Made by a program: the position numbers and the translations under genes. Shown here in pieces: positions 46,122 through 58,000 of a DNA stretch of 64,000 nucleotides. The notes beneath the pieces are model-generated. The model was not told where the DNA came from, made no database searches, and saw only the letters and a list, made by a program, of their open reading frames with translations. Numbering within the stretch: the stretch's first letter is position 1; the number at the start of each line of letters is the position of its first letter. This DNA comes from Adenanthera pavonina (Eukaryota; Streptophyta; Magnoliopsida; Fabales; Fabaceae), in assembly GCA_026686845.1 (NCBI GenBank), contig JAIVEN010000014.1, positions 33,254,001 to 33,318,000 of the forward strand, written 5' to 3'.

Positions 46122-48415
46122 TGTTAGGTTGGCTAGTCATCCAAGAGGGGGGGTAAATTGGATGATGTAAGATTTTCACCTTTTTTGGATCACAGCTACA
46201 GTTCACTAGATGTGCAACAAAATAGGGATGAACAGAGAGAGATAAGTGCAGCAATTGAATAGAGGAGATGAAGAGCAATACACAACAATTTATACTGGTT
46301 CAGCCCAACCACTTGGCCTACGTCCAGTCCACAAGCCACCACTTGGGATTTTCCACTATATACCACAGGTTTGATTAGGGCACCTGTGAAACCTCAGTAC
46401 ATCTCACAAGTTTTAGTAGGCACTTGTGAAGTCACTCTCCCCATACCCTTACAAAGATGTGTAATTGCTTTCGTATTATTCCCACACTAAGAATCTACCC
46501 AAAAATTGTAGAAAAGAATGAATAAGTAAATGATACATTGAAAGCTCACTCTAATGAGGTGTGTTTTTTAGAGAATGCTAACACACAAAGATTTTATGTA
46601 TATGAACAACATTTTCACATAAACTCTCTTAAGATGTTACCCATATGTTTAAATGATGTTCTATTTATAGATTTGTGATGTAACTAGACGTTAGACACAA
46701 GATCTATCCATTATAGACAAGTTCTAGCCGTTATTCTTGCAAAAAGAGCCATTCAACTACCACATTAAATACATTTGACAGAGGTTATGCGAATAACCTT
46801 CTCAGGTTATGTGAATAATGGGTGACTGTTGGCTTTTAATTTCAATGTTAGACTTTCGTTATGCTGATAACCTAGCTAAGTTATGTGGATAATGTTTATT
46901 CCAAAATGACTAAGTTTTAGCTCAAAAACATTTTCATGAAAACCTACTTAGTTGTTCGAATAATGATCTTATAAACTTGGATACCTTTGAGGATTATTAG
47001 AATAACCTCATAGAATGTTATTCCTTGTTCGGATAACATTTAATTAGCATAAACTAAGCTTCTAAAAATCAATCAGCACAAACTAAGTTTTTGAAAAATA
47101 TAGATTATCAGGATAACCTTTCAAGGTTATGCTGATAACATATTTAACATAGGTTGTCAGCACAAAATAAGTTTATGAAAAACATAGGTTATCAGGATAA
47201 CCTCCCAAGGTTATACTGAAATCGAATTTAACATAGGCTGTCAGCACAAACTAAGTTTTTGAAAAACATAAGTTATCAGGATAACCTCCCAAGGTTATGT
47301 TGATAACGTATTTAGCACAAACTAAATTTTTGAAAAACATAGGTTATCTAGATAACCTCCCTAGGTTATGTTGAAATCGAATTTAACATAGGATGTCAGC
47401 ACAAAATAAGTTTATGAAAAACATAGGTTATCAGGATAACCTCCCTAGGTTATACTGAAATCGAATTTAATATAGGCTGCCAGCACAAACTAAGTTTCTG
47501 AAAAACATAGGTTATTAGGATAACGTCCCAAGGTTATGCGAATAACGGGCTACACAGTACACTTGGCCTTTACTGTGTACTCCCTTATGCGATAAGGTAG
47601 CCACCTTATCAGGATAACCTTCTGGACAGAGCTGAGGATATGGTGGACACCTATGTTATATGGATAATCTCAACCTTTTTTATGAAATCGAAGAGGGAAT
47701 ACTTAGAAAAGTTTTGAGATTAAGACTTTTTCCTCACAACCTTTATAAGTTATGTGCATAAGGTAAAACTTTTCATGAAAATCATTTTGAAAACATGAGC
47801 CAAACACCAAATTCATTTGTTAGCCATTATTTCTCAATTCTAACATATGCTAATATCATATTTACTTAATCTAACTCATTTAAAACATATGGTAACAAGA
47901 TTAAGTAAATTTTCAAAGATTAATCCCACCTCAAGACCTAAGTGAAAACAAAATATACCTAGTGACTAGGTTTTCAAATGATGAGTTTCACTTTCACTTA
48001 GTCATTTTCTTCTTGGCATGCTCCCTTCTGATTTTCAATTCTTTGACACTTGAATTCTTCACATCTTAGAGCATCATTTTCCTTCTTCTTCTTTGAGTAA
48101 GTCATGATGTTGATTTTCTTTTCTTTATTCCAATGCTCACTCTTCCTTCTTGGACAATCTTACATTTAATGTATTACACTTACAAGTCAGTCAGTTAGTC
48201 CAATTTATATATCTATATTGTATTATACAATATAAAAGCATAGTGGATATATAAGTACATAGCATGATATATGCATTATAACCATAATTAAATACATACT
48301 AATGCACATTTTACTTCTATAAAAAACATTATATATGTTAGACACATATAATACTTTTGTTCCTTATTTCTCTATATATGTCATCATCAAAACTTATATT
48401 ACATTAAATCTAACA
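46122..48415 (-). mobile_element. Copia-type solo LTR, 2.3 kb, TSD ATATT, nested in the gypsy element
   Basis: It starts TGTTAGGTTGG and ends AAATCTAACA, so the six-base termini TGTTAG/CTAACA are perfect inverted repeats. ATATT flanks it on both sides (46117-46121 and 48416-48420). It is homologous to the LTR at 51495-53199, for example around 'accacttgggattttccactat' (46339) and 'accacttggatttctccactat' (51683), but strongly diverged. The neighbour LTR lies directly upstream of a minus-strand Copia gag, so the sense of this LTR is minus. No internal sequence remains. Inside is the palindromic GGTTAT array (46784-47628). Confidence 0.9.
46784..47628. repeat. Array of palindromic GGTTAT-NN-GGATAACC units (Copia LTR A)
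   Basis: The regular part (47094-47545) has about six units of roughly 70-88 bp. Each holds a near-perfect palindrome (AGGTTATCAGGATAACCT), a short spacer (CCCA), a second half-unit (AGGTTATGCTGATAAC or a decayed form) and an AGCACAAACTAAGTTTTTGA linker. Looser copies extend on both sides (46784, 46865, 46992, 47605). The same motif fills the related LTR at 52130-52600. Confidence 0.9.
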
Positions 48416-50097
48416 ATATTAAATATGGGTAACATGATTGAAAAGATGAAGAGTGATCTCACCATCCTTGAGATTTACTCCATAAAGGAGCTTAAGAGTT
48501 TGAAGACTACTATGGAGACTCTTTAGAACTCAAAGGAGCAATGTCCTAAGTTTATGAAGATATTGGAGACAAAAGTGATGGATGTCATCACAACCATGCA
48601 AGCCTAATTGGATGCTCTCAAGAATTCTTTGTTAGATATGGGTAACACGATTGAGGATGTGAAAAATGATCTTACCACCCTTGACATTCACAACAAGAAG
48701 GAGCTTGAGAGTTTGAAGACTATGTGGAGACTCTTCGAAACTCATAGGAGCAACATGCTAAGTCTATGAAGATGCTGGAGATAAAAGTAATGGATGCCAT
48801 AATGGCTATGTAAGCCCAACTGGATGCTCTCAAGACTTCCTTGGAGGACTAAGGGGGAAACCTACTAGTGGTTGGAACTAGTGGAATGAGGGAAGTGATA
48901 CTAGATATTCCTAAGCTCAAGGAGTTCGAAGGCATGTGGGATGCTAAGAAAGTAGAGAACTTGTGGAAAATGGAGCATCTTGTTGAAAGTTTGGGATTAA
49001 ATGATGACCAAGCTAAGGTATATACTGCTTCCTTATTCTTCACCAATAATGCAATGTTATAGTGGCGTAAGAAGCATATCGATATGGAAAGAGGCCTTTG
49101 CACCATCAACACATGTGAGGAGTTCATGAGAGAATAGAAAAGACAATTCTATCTAAAAAATATGGTCTACTAAGTACGCAAGAAGTTAAGGGAATCTAGA
49201 CACAACACTATAATCTCCAATTATGTGTAAGAGTTTACAACATTGATATTGCAAATCCCTAGCTTAAGTAGTGAGGATCTACTCTTTTACTTTTTCGATG
49301 GAGTTCAAAATTGGGCTAAGCATGATTTGCAATGGTGGAAAGTGAAGGACATTGATGAAGCTATAGTAGTCATCGAGAGCCTTAAAAATTATTAGGAAAG
49401 GGAAAAAAAAAGAGTCCTCTAAACCTAATGGTGGGGAGACAAGGGTTCAAACAAGGAAGAGAAAGGATTTGATGGTAAGAAGTAGAATGACCGACATAAG
49501 AAAAATTCTAACATCAACTGCTTTGTCTACAAGGGTCCACATAGGATAAAGGATTGCCCCAAGCTAGGGTCACTGGTTGGCGTGGTGGAAAGCCAAGAGG
49601 CTCAAGAGAAGAAGACATCTATAAAGATATGATCACTTTGATTCTTCAATGCCATGAATGTTGAACCCTTTCCTAAGACTACCAAGCGTGAGGGATTGAT
49701 ATATATGGAGGTGAAGTTGAATGGGAAGATTGCTAGTAGAATCATGGATATTAGATCAACACATAATGTTATTGCTCTAGAAGAGGCCAAGAGGATTGGT
49801 CTTAAAGTGGTGATAGGGGAAGGATTGATGAAGGTCGTCAACTCTTCTCTTAAATAACTTATGGGTGTAGCATTAGGGGTTAAGCTATGCTTGGGAGGAT
49901 AAAAGTGGAAGGCAGATTTCGCAGTGTCTCCCATGGATGACCACAGGGTAGTGCTAGGATAAGAATTCATGAGAAGATATAACATATTCCTTATACCTCA
50001 TTTGAATTCAATTTGTATTCTTGAGGGAAGATACACTAGTTTAGTCAGAGTCTTGTAGAGATCATTATTCTTATCTCTCAACTCAATGCATGAGACA

Positions 50098-51439
50098 TAA
50101 ACAGAGATGGTGGAAGAAGGAAGCAACTGTTAAGCAGTACAAGATGTATGAGACTCACTTTCAAGCTTGTGCATTTTCCTTTTAGCATGTTTGGATACTT
50201 TGACAAATTTAATCATCAGTTCATTAAATGCATCATGTAGTTCATTGTAAGAAGGTTTAGAGTCATTTACCTTAGAATCACTGCCACTGTCTCGATTGCA
50301 ATTCTTCTCCTTCTTAGCAATCGCTTGAGCCATCAAGCATAGGTTAGTAATTTCATCATCTCCTACTACTTCCTCTTCATCTAAACTATCTCCCCATGTG
50401 GCAGATATGAAAGCTTTCTTCTTTTTCACTTTGTCAGCCTTTTTGGCTTTCACTTGTTTCTTGCTCAGCAGAGGACATTCACATTTGATATGTCTAGGTT
50501 TCTTGCATTCGTAGCATATGATGGAGTCTTTGTTTTGTTTCTTGCTGCTGGTAGCTCCATCTTTCTTTGCAAACCTTCTGAATTTCTTCTTTCAATACAT
50601 TTTACTAAATTTCCTTACGAGCATGGCCATCGTATCTTCATCTAGCTTAGCATCTTCCTCTGAATCATCATCATCATCTGATTCTACTTTGAGAGCCAAA
50701 CTCTTCTTCTTCTTGTCAGATAAAGTAGATTCCTTGAGAGCCTTCAGCTTCCCTTCATATTCTTCAAGACTCCCAAAGAGGGCTGTGACAGATGTCATTA
50801 ATTCCCTTCTAGCTTGCTCTATTGCAGTCACCTTCGGTTGCCACTCAATGGGTAGGGTTCTGAGAATTTTTCTGACTTTCTCAGACTGGGAGTATTCCTT
50901 TCCAAGTCTCTTCAATTGATTCACAATGAGGGTGAATTTCTTTTGCAAATTCTTGATATTCTTACCCTCTTTTATCTTGAAGCTTTCATATTCTCTAATG
51001 CACGTATTCAGTTTATTTTCTCCCACGCCAGTGGTCCCTTCATGAGCAACCTCCAAAGTGTTCCACATGCCTTTGGCTGTTGTACATTGAGACACTTTGT
51101 AAAACTCATCTTGATTGAGAGCACAGATCAAACAATGTTTAGCTTTAAAGTTGAATTAAGAGCATAGATCAAACAATGCTTAGCTTTAAAGTTGAGAAGG
51201 ACCCTTCTCCTATCATCCTCGTTTCATTCCTCTTCAGGTTTATCTCTGTATTTCCCATCGTCTTGTATTTTCATCAGAACAAAATCTCCCTTCTAGATGA
51301 CCGACCAAATATCCAAATCAATGGATTGAAGGTAAATCTGTATCCTTATCTTCCAATACCCATAATATTCTTCACTGAAACCAGGAGGTCTGCTGGTGTT
51401 ATTTCCTTCTGGAAGGATGCCTTTACCAAAGCTAGCCAT
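50098..51439 (-). pseudogene. Copia gag (UBN2-type) pseudogene
   Basis: ATG 51439 opens MASFGKGILPEGNN, followed by GFSEEYYGYWKIRIQIYLQS (the N-terminal gag segment) and a stop after DIWSVI. The gag_pre/UBN2 core follows in another frame: GMWNTLEVAHEGTTGV, FKIKEGKNIKNLQKKFT, KVRKILRTLPIEWQPKVTAI. Then come an acidic linker (ESDDDDDSEEDAKLDEDTM) and a zinc knuckle CYECKKPRHIKCEC (intact CCHC spacing, near 50485-50525). The tail has a Lys-rich patch (KKADKVKKKK) and ends at 50130 (SHTSCTA). A 38-bp tandem duplication at 51117-51194 helps break the frame. Protease, integrase and reverse transcriptase are missing. The primer-binding site and LTR lie directly upstream. Confidence 0.8.
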
Positions 51440-51494
51440 GTCTTCTCCCAGATTGTTAGATCCTTTAACCAGGAGTTTGGACTCTAATACCACT

Positions 51495-53199
51495 TGTTAG
51501 TTCAGTTGGCTTCCCAAGAGGTGGTGAATTGGGAAAATTAAAATTTTTCTGCAAAGATGAATACAATAGTGATACTAAAAGATTACAAAAAACAGAGTAT
51601 AAGAAATAAAGAGTAAAGAAAAGAAGACTCAGTAGTTTATCCTAGTTCGGTCTATTCCACTTGACCTAGGTTCAGTCCCCAAACCACCACTTGGATTTCT
51701 CCACTATCTCTTGCAAGATTTGAATGGGTTCTTGTAATGACCGCAGTACAATTCCAACCCGAACTTTGGACTAAAACAAGTTCTCCCACTCTTCTTACTC
51801 AAGAGTAAGACTATCTCTCTTAGTGTAATCTCACACTAAGTACTCTCTACAAGTGTGTAGATATTTACATAATGAAAACTCTATCAAAAAAATAGATATG
51901 AAAGTTAAGATACAATGAATGAGTAAAATAGAGGGTAGGTAAGCTTTAAATGAATTAATAAATGAATCAGCAGAGTTTTGGCATATATATTGTTTTTCTC
52001 ATTATCCAACAACTTAAATGAGGTCATATTTATAGTTGTGGGGCAGAATTATCCATTAGAAACAAAGATTAGCCGTTACTTTCAGTAAAATAGCCGTTCA
52101 CCTATCGCATTAAATGCATCTGACAGGGGTTATACGGATAACCTCTTCAGGTTATGTAAATAACAAGTAACTGTTTGCCTTTATTTTCAACATAGAGCTT
52201 TTATTATATGGATAACCTAGCTAGGTTATGCAGATAACACGCTACCCATAATGACCAAGTTTTAGCTCAAAATCATTTTCCTAAAAACCCACTCAGTTAT
52301 TAGGATAACGTTAAGTTTTTATCAAACTGAGTTTTTGTGAAATTTAAGTTATCAAGATAACCTCCCAAGGTTATGCGGATAACTTGTTTACCCGAGAAAA
52401 GTTAAAGTATTCTAAAATATAGGTTATGCGGATAACCTTCCTTAGTTACCCGAGCAAAGTTCAAGTATTCTGAAATATAGGTTATGCGGATAATCTCCCT
52501 TGATTATGCAGATAACCTGTTTACTCAATGAGTCCAAGTGCTCTATGATACACGTTATACGGATAATCTCCCTAGGTTATGTAAATAACGGGCTGCATAG
52601 TACCACTTTTCTTCACTATTCACTTCGTTATGCTAATAAGGTGCCTACCATATCAGGATAACCTCTTGAGAACTTAGTCTTCAAGTTATATTATACAAAT
52701 AACCTCAATCCTTTTTCATGAAATTGAAGAATGGACTGTGGACAAGCTTTGAGATTGAGTCTTTATCCTCATAACCTTCATTGGCTATGCTAGTAAGGCA
52801 AAATATTTTCTTGAAAATAGGGTAAACACTTAGAAACTATCCCTATAAACTAAAACATGTTTATAAAAACTAATTGAATACTTAGAATCTTTTTGACATT
52901 GAAGCTTTATCCTCATGAGATACTTCTTTTCATGAAAACTATTTTGAAATCATGAGCTAATAATTAATCATTCAATTAGTTATCTCATTTAATATTGAGT
53001 TAGTTGAAATTAAAGGCTCAACTACCTTCTCTTACAGATAATTTCCTTAAGTATGTGAAATAGCTCTTCAATCAACAAGAAACTCCAACTTTGTTCTTCA
53101 TTTCACTTATGTTCCTTTAATATTGGATCTTCCAAGCTCATTTGTTTTAGAATCATCAAAACATCTGAATTAATAGCTTCTCCATCAACACTCACTATC
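51495..53199 (-). mobile_element. 5' LTR of the Copia element with primer-binding site
   Basis: On the minus strand the LTR ends CTAACA at 51495, followed by AG and TGGTATTAGAGTCC (51480-51493), a tRNA-Met-type primer-binding site, then gag. The outer end is placed at CATCAACA (53199) by comparison with the end of the 46122-48415 LTR (shared ATCATCAAAAC text near 53150). It is therefore less certain. The internal palindromic array is at 52130-52600. Confidence 0.7.
52130..52600. repeat. Array of palindromic GGTTAT-NN-GGATAACC units (Copia LTR B)
   Basis: At least six copies of forms such as AGGTTATGCGGATAACCT occur, alternating with half-units such as AGGTTATGCAGATAAC. Here the two central bases plus neighbour usually read GCGG or ACGG, whereas LTR A has CAGG. 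The unit spacing is less regular than in LTR A. Confidence 0.85.
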
Positions 53200-54720
53200 A
53201 TTCACTTGGTGTTTCATCTTCCATCTTCATTTCTTCTCAAGGTCGTGGCACACATATGGGAACATTGGTGGAGAGATTTTCTTTGCTATGAGTGGCTAGA
53301 AGCTTGGTGGTGTCCTAGAGCAAGCCTAGAGAGACTAAATGGGTAATGGACTTCAAATTGGAGCTTGGGTTAATTATTCCCTTCTCTTTCACTTTTCTAT
53401 TCAATTCTAAGTTGATTTAAGATAAGGTTCTTGAATTTGTTAACTTAGAATTGATGTTGGATTGGTTAATTGTTATGATAATTGATGAATTGTATTGAGA
53501 CTAATTGGAATTGTGGATTGGAAACATGCATGGATTGATATTTTGTTAATGCAAGTATATGTTATTTATGGCAAAATTGTTACCTTATCTCATTTTGCCT
53601 TAATTTTGAATTTGATTGCTTAATTTAACATTGTAAGTGTTAATTAGATAACTTAATTCTTGATTGATGCATTGTGAATGTTAAAATTGATGTTGGTTAA
53701 TAGAATTTGAAAGTTTAGGCCTCATTATGGATCTCATTATGCAAGCCATACATATTTGATCAATTTGCTTTCTTGTCTCGTATGTTAGATGTTTGATAAA
53801 ATTTTTAGGTGTATTGGCATTCTAGGAATTTTGTTATGCATTCTATATTTGAAGAAATAATGGTCTTGATTGGATAGGGCATTTTGATCATTGTTAATTA
53901 TCCAAGCCAATTAATCTTTAGAGCCCAATTTTTAACTCTCTCCAAGTTGTGCTAGGTCAACAATCTCATACCATTGCATTTTTCATATCCTTTCATCTCA
54001 CTTTTGCATAATCATCTCTCTTTTAAGTGTTCGCTTTTAGTGTTAGTTAGAATTAGTTAGTGTTTGATTTACTTTCCAATTACATTTTCAAGTCACAACC
54101 CCCCCCCCAAAATTTGTAACAAATTAGTTGCATATAGGTTTTTATCATTGCATTGCATCCTCATTTGTCTAGTTGCTAGGCTTTGCATTCATCTAGCATT
54201 TAGATAGTTGTTAGTCTTAGTTCTGAGTTTTGTACACTAGTTTAGAGTTCATACTGCTTGCATATTTGTGAATATTTATACATTGCATTTTAATTTTTGC
54301 ATTATAGTTAGCATTTTAGGTGAGCACATATTTAGACAAGATTGGGATTAGACTACTACATATCATAACATCAATACACTCACACTCTTATATATTTTCA
54401 TACATACATCCACACCTCTTTCCATACTAGTTTTGGTCTCTTAGTTAGTTTAGTTTTTATAGGTTTATTTTTCATTTTAGTTGCATTAGTATAGCTTTAG
54501 TTAGCTTTTGCATATTCATTAAAAAAATTTCACATACATAATCCATGCATTCACATACATACTTGCACATTTTTTCTTGCATTTTAATTTTTAATTAGTT
54601 TACATTTTGCTTTCTTAATTGCTTAAATTTCTCTCCTATGTAAGATTTAATCTAGTTACTCTAGTGTGAAATGACCTATATTAATTCTTTGAACCTAATT
54701 TTTAATTGAAATTCCCTACA
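53200..54720 (+). other. LTR-like sequence, related in inverted orientation to 60.3-61 kb
   Basis: The text resembles plant gypsy LTRs (long TTAG-rich stretches, GTGAAATGACCTA at 54666-54678). The same 13-mer occurs inverted at 60314-60326, with further weak similarity alongside (for example TTAGTTGTTAGT-like segments). A (C)9 run lies at 54100-54108. No coding region was found. Confidence 0.35.
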
Positions 54721-54877
54721 GCAAGGTCTTTCAATCCTCCCACGGCTTCCATTCCTTCTCTTCTTCTTCTTTCTCTCTTCCTTTCTTCTCAGTTTCTCCC
54801 TCTCTTTCTCTCCTTTCCCACGCATACTTCCTCTCTCTTTTCACTCTCCTTGCTTCGGTTTTGTGTGGCAAAATGGG

Positions 54878-55078
54878 ATGGGAGAAAGCTTGTTTGTAGA
54901 GTCAATGAGAGGAATTAGGCCATTAGATGAAAACTTGATCCAAGGATTAGAATTGAAACTTGATGACCAAGTAGCACCTTGGCTTCTTGAGGAAGCTTTG
55001 TTATTGGTAAAACTTCCCATTTACCATGGTAAATTTTGTTACTTAGAGAGAGAGGAGCAAAAGTTTTTCTGTTTACTA
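54878..55078 (+). other. Open frame of 67 codons ending at the hAT insertion point
   Basis: A pyrimidine-rich stretch (54730-54850, TTCTCTTCTTCTTC-like, as in plant 5' leaders) is followed by ATG at 54878. The frame (MGESLFVESMRGIRPLDENL ... LLEEALLLVKLPIYHG) stays open to the left end of the hAT element and then ends inside the transposon. I recognise no family. It may be the first exon of a gene broken by the insertion, or a chance ORF in an LTR leader. Confidence 0.25.
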
Positions 55079-58000
55079 CAATGTATTAAAAACCAGACCG
55101 AACTAGATCATGCAATTTGATTAGTTCTACCCGAAACCAGTCTCTGGTTTGGTCTAGAATATCATGCAACCAACCCTTTTGAGAATTGGTTGAACAGGTA
55201 ATAAACCGGCTTGAGCCAGTAAAATCAACAGTTCAACTAGTTGCCCGATTTTGCCCTTTTTTTTGGGTTCCCTTTCTTATGGCCAAAACTATGTCATTTT
55301 GTTGTGTCTTTTTTTCTTTTTGGGCCATCACTCTTTTGTTTGGGCCAATAGGCCATTAGTCTATCATTAACTTTAGTTTTTACTACACCTTGTACCAAAA
55401 AAAAAATTTGCTGCCCCACTATCCACTTTAACATAAACATAAAAAATTAAAAAGTTAAAAACCCAAAAATGAAAAAAGTTAAAGAAATGAAATTAAAACA
55501 TACAAAATTATATTCCAATGTATCATGTAATATTAATATATTATAAAACATAAAAATTTAAAAAGAAAACTTAATCATTAACTTTTAATTTTTTAACATA
55601 GGAAGTTAAAACTTAAAAACTCAAATCAAAATCATTGTGTAGACTTCAAACTTCATAAACAAAAAGCTTCGTGAGTCTGTGAGTGCCTGAAACTAAACCC
55701 TAACATCCCCAAATTTCATCCTTTCTCCATCATCGTTTAGAATCATCGCTGGAAATCATCATCAGTGCTTGACTTAAAGCTCGCATTCCACCATTTTTCC
55801 CTTCCTCTTTATCTTGTATTGAAGCTCATAGATCCTCTGTTAGTGCTTGAGTCAGGTTCACTCTCCTCCGTGACTCCATCATTGGTAGCGGTGCTCCTTC
55901 GTTGTTCTCTCTATTTTTCAATGACCATTTCCCTTCCTTCTCCTCATACTGTATTTTGTTCAACTTTGAATTTGAAGCTTCCCATTTTATGATTATCCCC
56001 CCTCATTGTTATGTAACTTGGAAATATAAAGCATTAGAGATATGTTTTTTTGGCCTGAAGTCACTTTCCTTTATCTTGTTTGTTAATCACCTTATGATAA
56101 TAGGATGCTCTGGAAGAAAATATTTTGGCAATCAATATGTGTGTGTCCTGTTAAATTAAGCAATAGGTGGGGAACAAGGATGGGTTAAGGAAATGACAGA
56201 TTATGAAGAAAGTGCATTGTTGAGTAACTTAAAACAAGCACAAGCATGTATATATTATTTTACTATATTTCATAGAAAAACAATAATTGTTGAATATTTG
56301 TCTTGCATTGGATTATCTTTTGGTGTCACCACAATATTATGTCATCAACTATTAAGTAAAAAATAGGACTAAACTGGTGGATGGTTGAGTTCAATCAAAA
56401 AAACAAAAACATGTTTTTGGTAACTTATAAAATTAGCTTTGGATTGATAAAAAAAAGGTACTTAAATTAGTTACAAATATTTTCTTTTGGTCAAATTTAT
56501 AGAAGAGCATAATTTATCTTTGATTTTTATATGGAAGTTGAATACAAAAATAATTAGATAACATTCCTTGATACAAGGTGTTTATTTCATCTTTTAGAGT
56601 TTATTTTTTATCTAATATGTTTCGGTAATATTTTTCATATATATGAAAGGTGTTTAGCTATAGTTATTTGTTGTTTTCTTTTTTTTTTTTTACTATTTGG
56701 TTTAAAATGTAACTATCACTTGAACTTGAACCATTCACTCATTTTATTTAATATTGTCTTTCTCTTTATCTTAGTTAAGACTTAAGAGCATGGGTATTTC
56801 AACTGATGGCAATACACAAGATAATATGTCTCCTCCTAATCCTACTAATCCTGGCCAAAATACTATTGGTGTTGATACTAGTAATGATCCTTCTTCAGAT
56901 AAACAATCAATAGCTGGGAGCTCATCCATGTAAGAAGATTCATCCTGCATGGTAATATTTTTCCTTCACAAAAGAGGGCAAGATTAATGTGTATACATGC
57001 CTTTCTTATTCATCAGTTTATAGAGGAGGTGGAATAAATAGAATAAAGCAACATCTTACTGGTGTCATTGGTAATATATCTTCTTGCAAAAAAGTTCCTC
57101 ATGATATACGACATAGAATGAAAGAGTCTTTAAAAGAAGTGCAGGTAAAAAAGAAGCTTGATGATATTTGTGAAGAGTATGGTGAGGAAGAAGGATGTGA
57201 AGGTCCAATTCCAAATTTGATGGTCCTTAATTCTCGTGACTAGACAAAAGCTACAAGGGTAGCTCCTGGCTCCCAACCAAGCATCAAAAGGGTATTGTCA
57301 AGTAAAGAAACCCAACACAATGCTAGGATGGCCATTGCTTAATGGGCTCTTATCAATTGCATTCCATTCAATATAATGAATTGTTCTTTCTTTCAAAAAG
57401 CTATGGATACAATTGCTACCACAGGGTCTAGATTTAAACCCCCTACCACTTATGATATAAGAGTCAATTTATTGGGAGATTGGAAGAAGAAATGCCAATT
57501 ACTCATTGAGAGTCATCGAGCTAAATGGTAGAGTAATGGCTTTACGCTTATGGCTGATGGTTGGACTAACCTAAGGCAAAGAACATTGATTAACTTTTTA
57601 GTCTATTCTACTAAAGGTATAGCTTTTGTAAAAGTTGTTGATGCTTTTGATCAAGTGAAAGATGCAAAGACTTTGTTTTCATTGTTTTGTAATGTTATTG
57701 AATAGGTTGGTCCTACAAATATTGTCCATGTGGTGACTAATAATGCAGTTAATTATATGGCATGTGGTAGATTAATTAAAGAGAAATAAAAACACATTTA
57801 TTAGTCTTCTTGTGCTGCACACTACTTGAATCTTATTTTGAAGGATATTGCAAGCATGCCTCATATATATAATCTTCAATCAAAGGCATCGTAGATAACT
57901 ATATTTGTATACAATCACACAATCTTCTTGTCATAGCTTAGGAAAAGAGAGGGGTGGAAAGAAATCATATGTCCAAGAGCAACTAGGTTTGCCAATACCT

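Larger units (their letters stand above)
45958..50050 (+). pseudogene. Ty3/gypsy gag-protease remnant, split by a Copia LTR
   Basis: ATG 45958 opens MSDVTEGGALNLEVWG, and the leader part of gag runs to about 46116. The 46122-48415 solo LTR then interrupts. Gag resumes at 48421 with GNMIEKMKSDL and, near 48890, the Retrotrans_gag core (LKEFEGMWDAKKVENLWKME, LLFYFFDGVQNWAKHDLQWW). A zinc knuckle near 49520 reads CFVYKGPHRIKDC: the second Cys has become Tyr. The protease (49654-50040) keeps EGLIYMEVKLNGK, HNVIALEEAKRIGLKV and SPMDDHRVVLG, but the active-site DTG is now DIR. Numerous in-frame stops occur (after NNAML and MRE, for example). Reverse transcriptase and integrase are absent; a Copia fragment on the other strand begins near 50098. 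Chromovirus/Reina-type affinity is possible but untested. Confidence 0.8.

Noticed and set aside
46784..47628. CRISPR-like spaced palindromic repeats
   Set aside because: The spacing text is itself repeated, not unique. The array sits inside a eukaryotic LTR with a target duplication and has no cas genes nearby.
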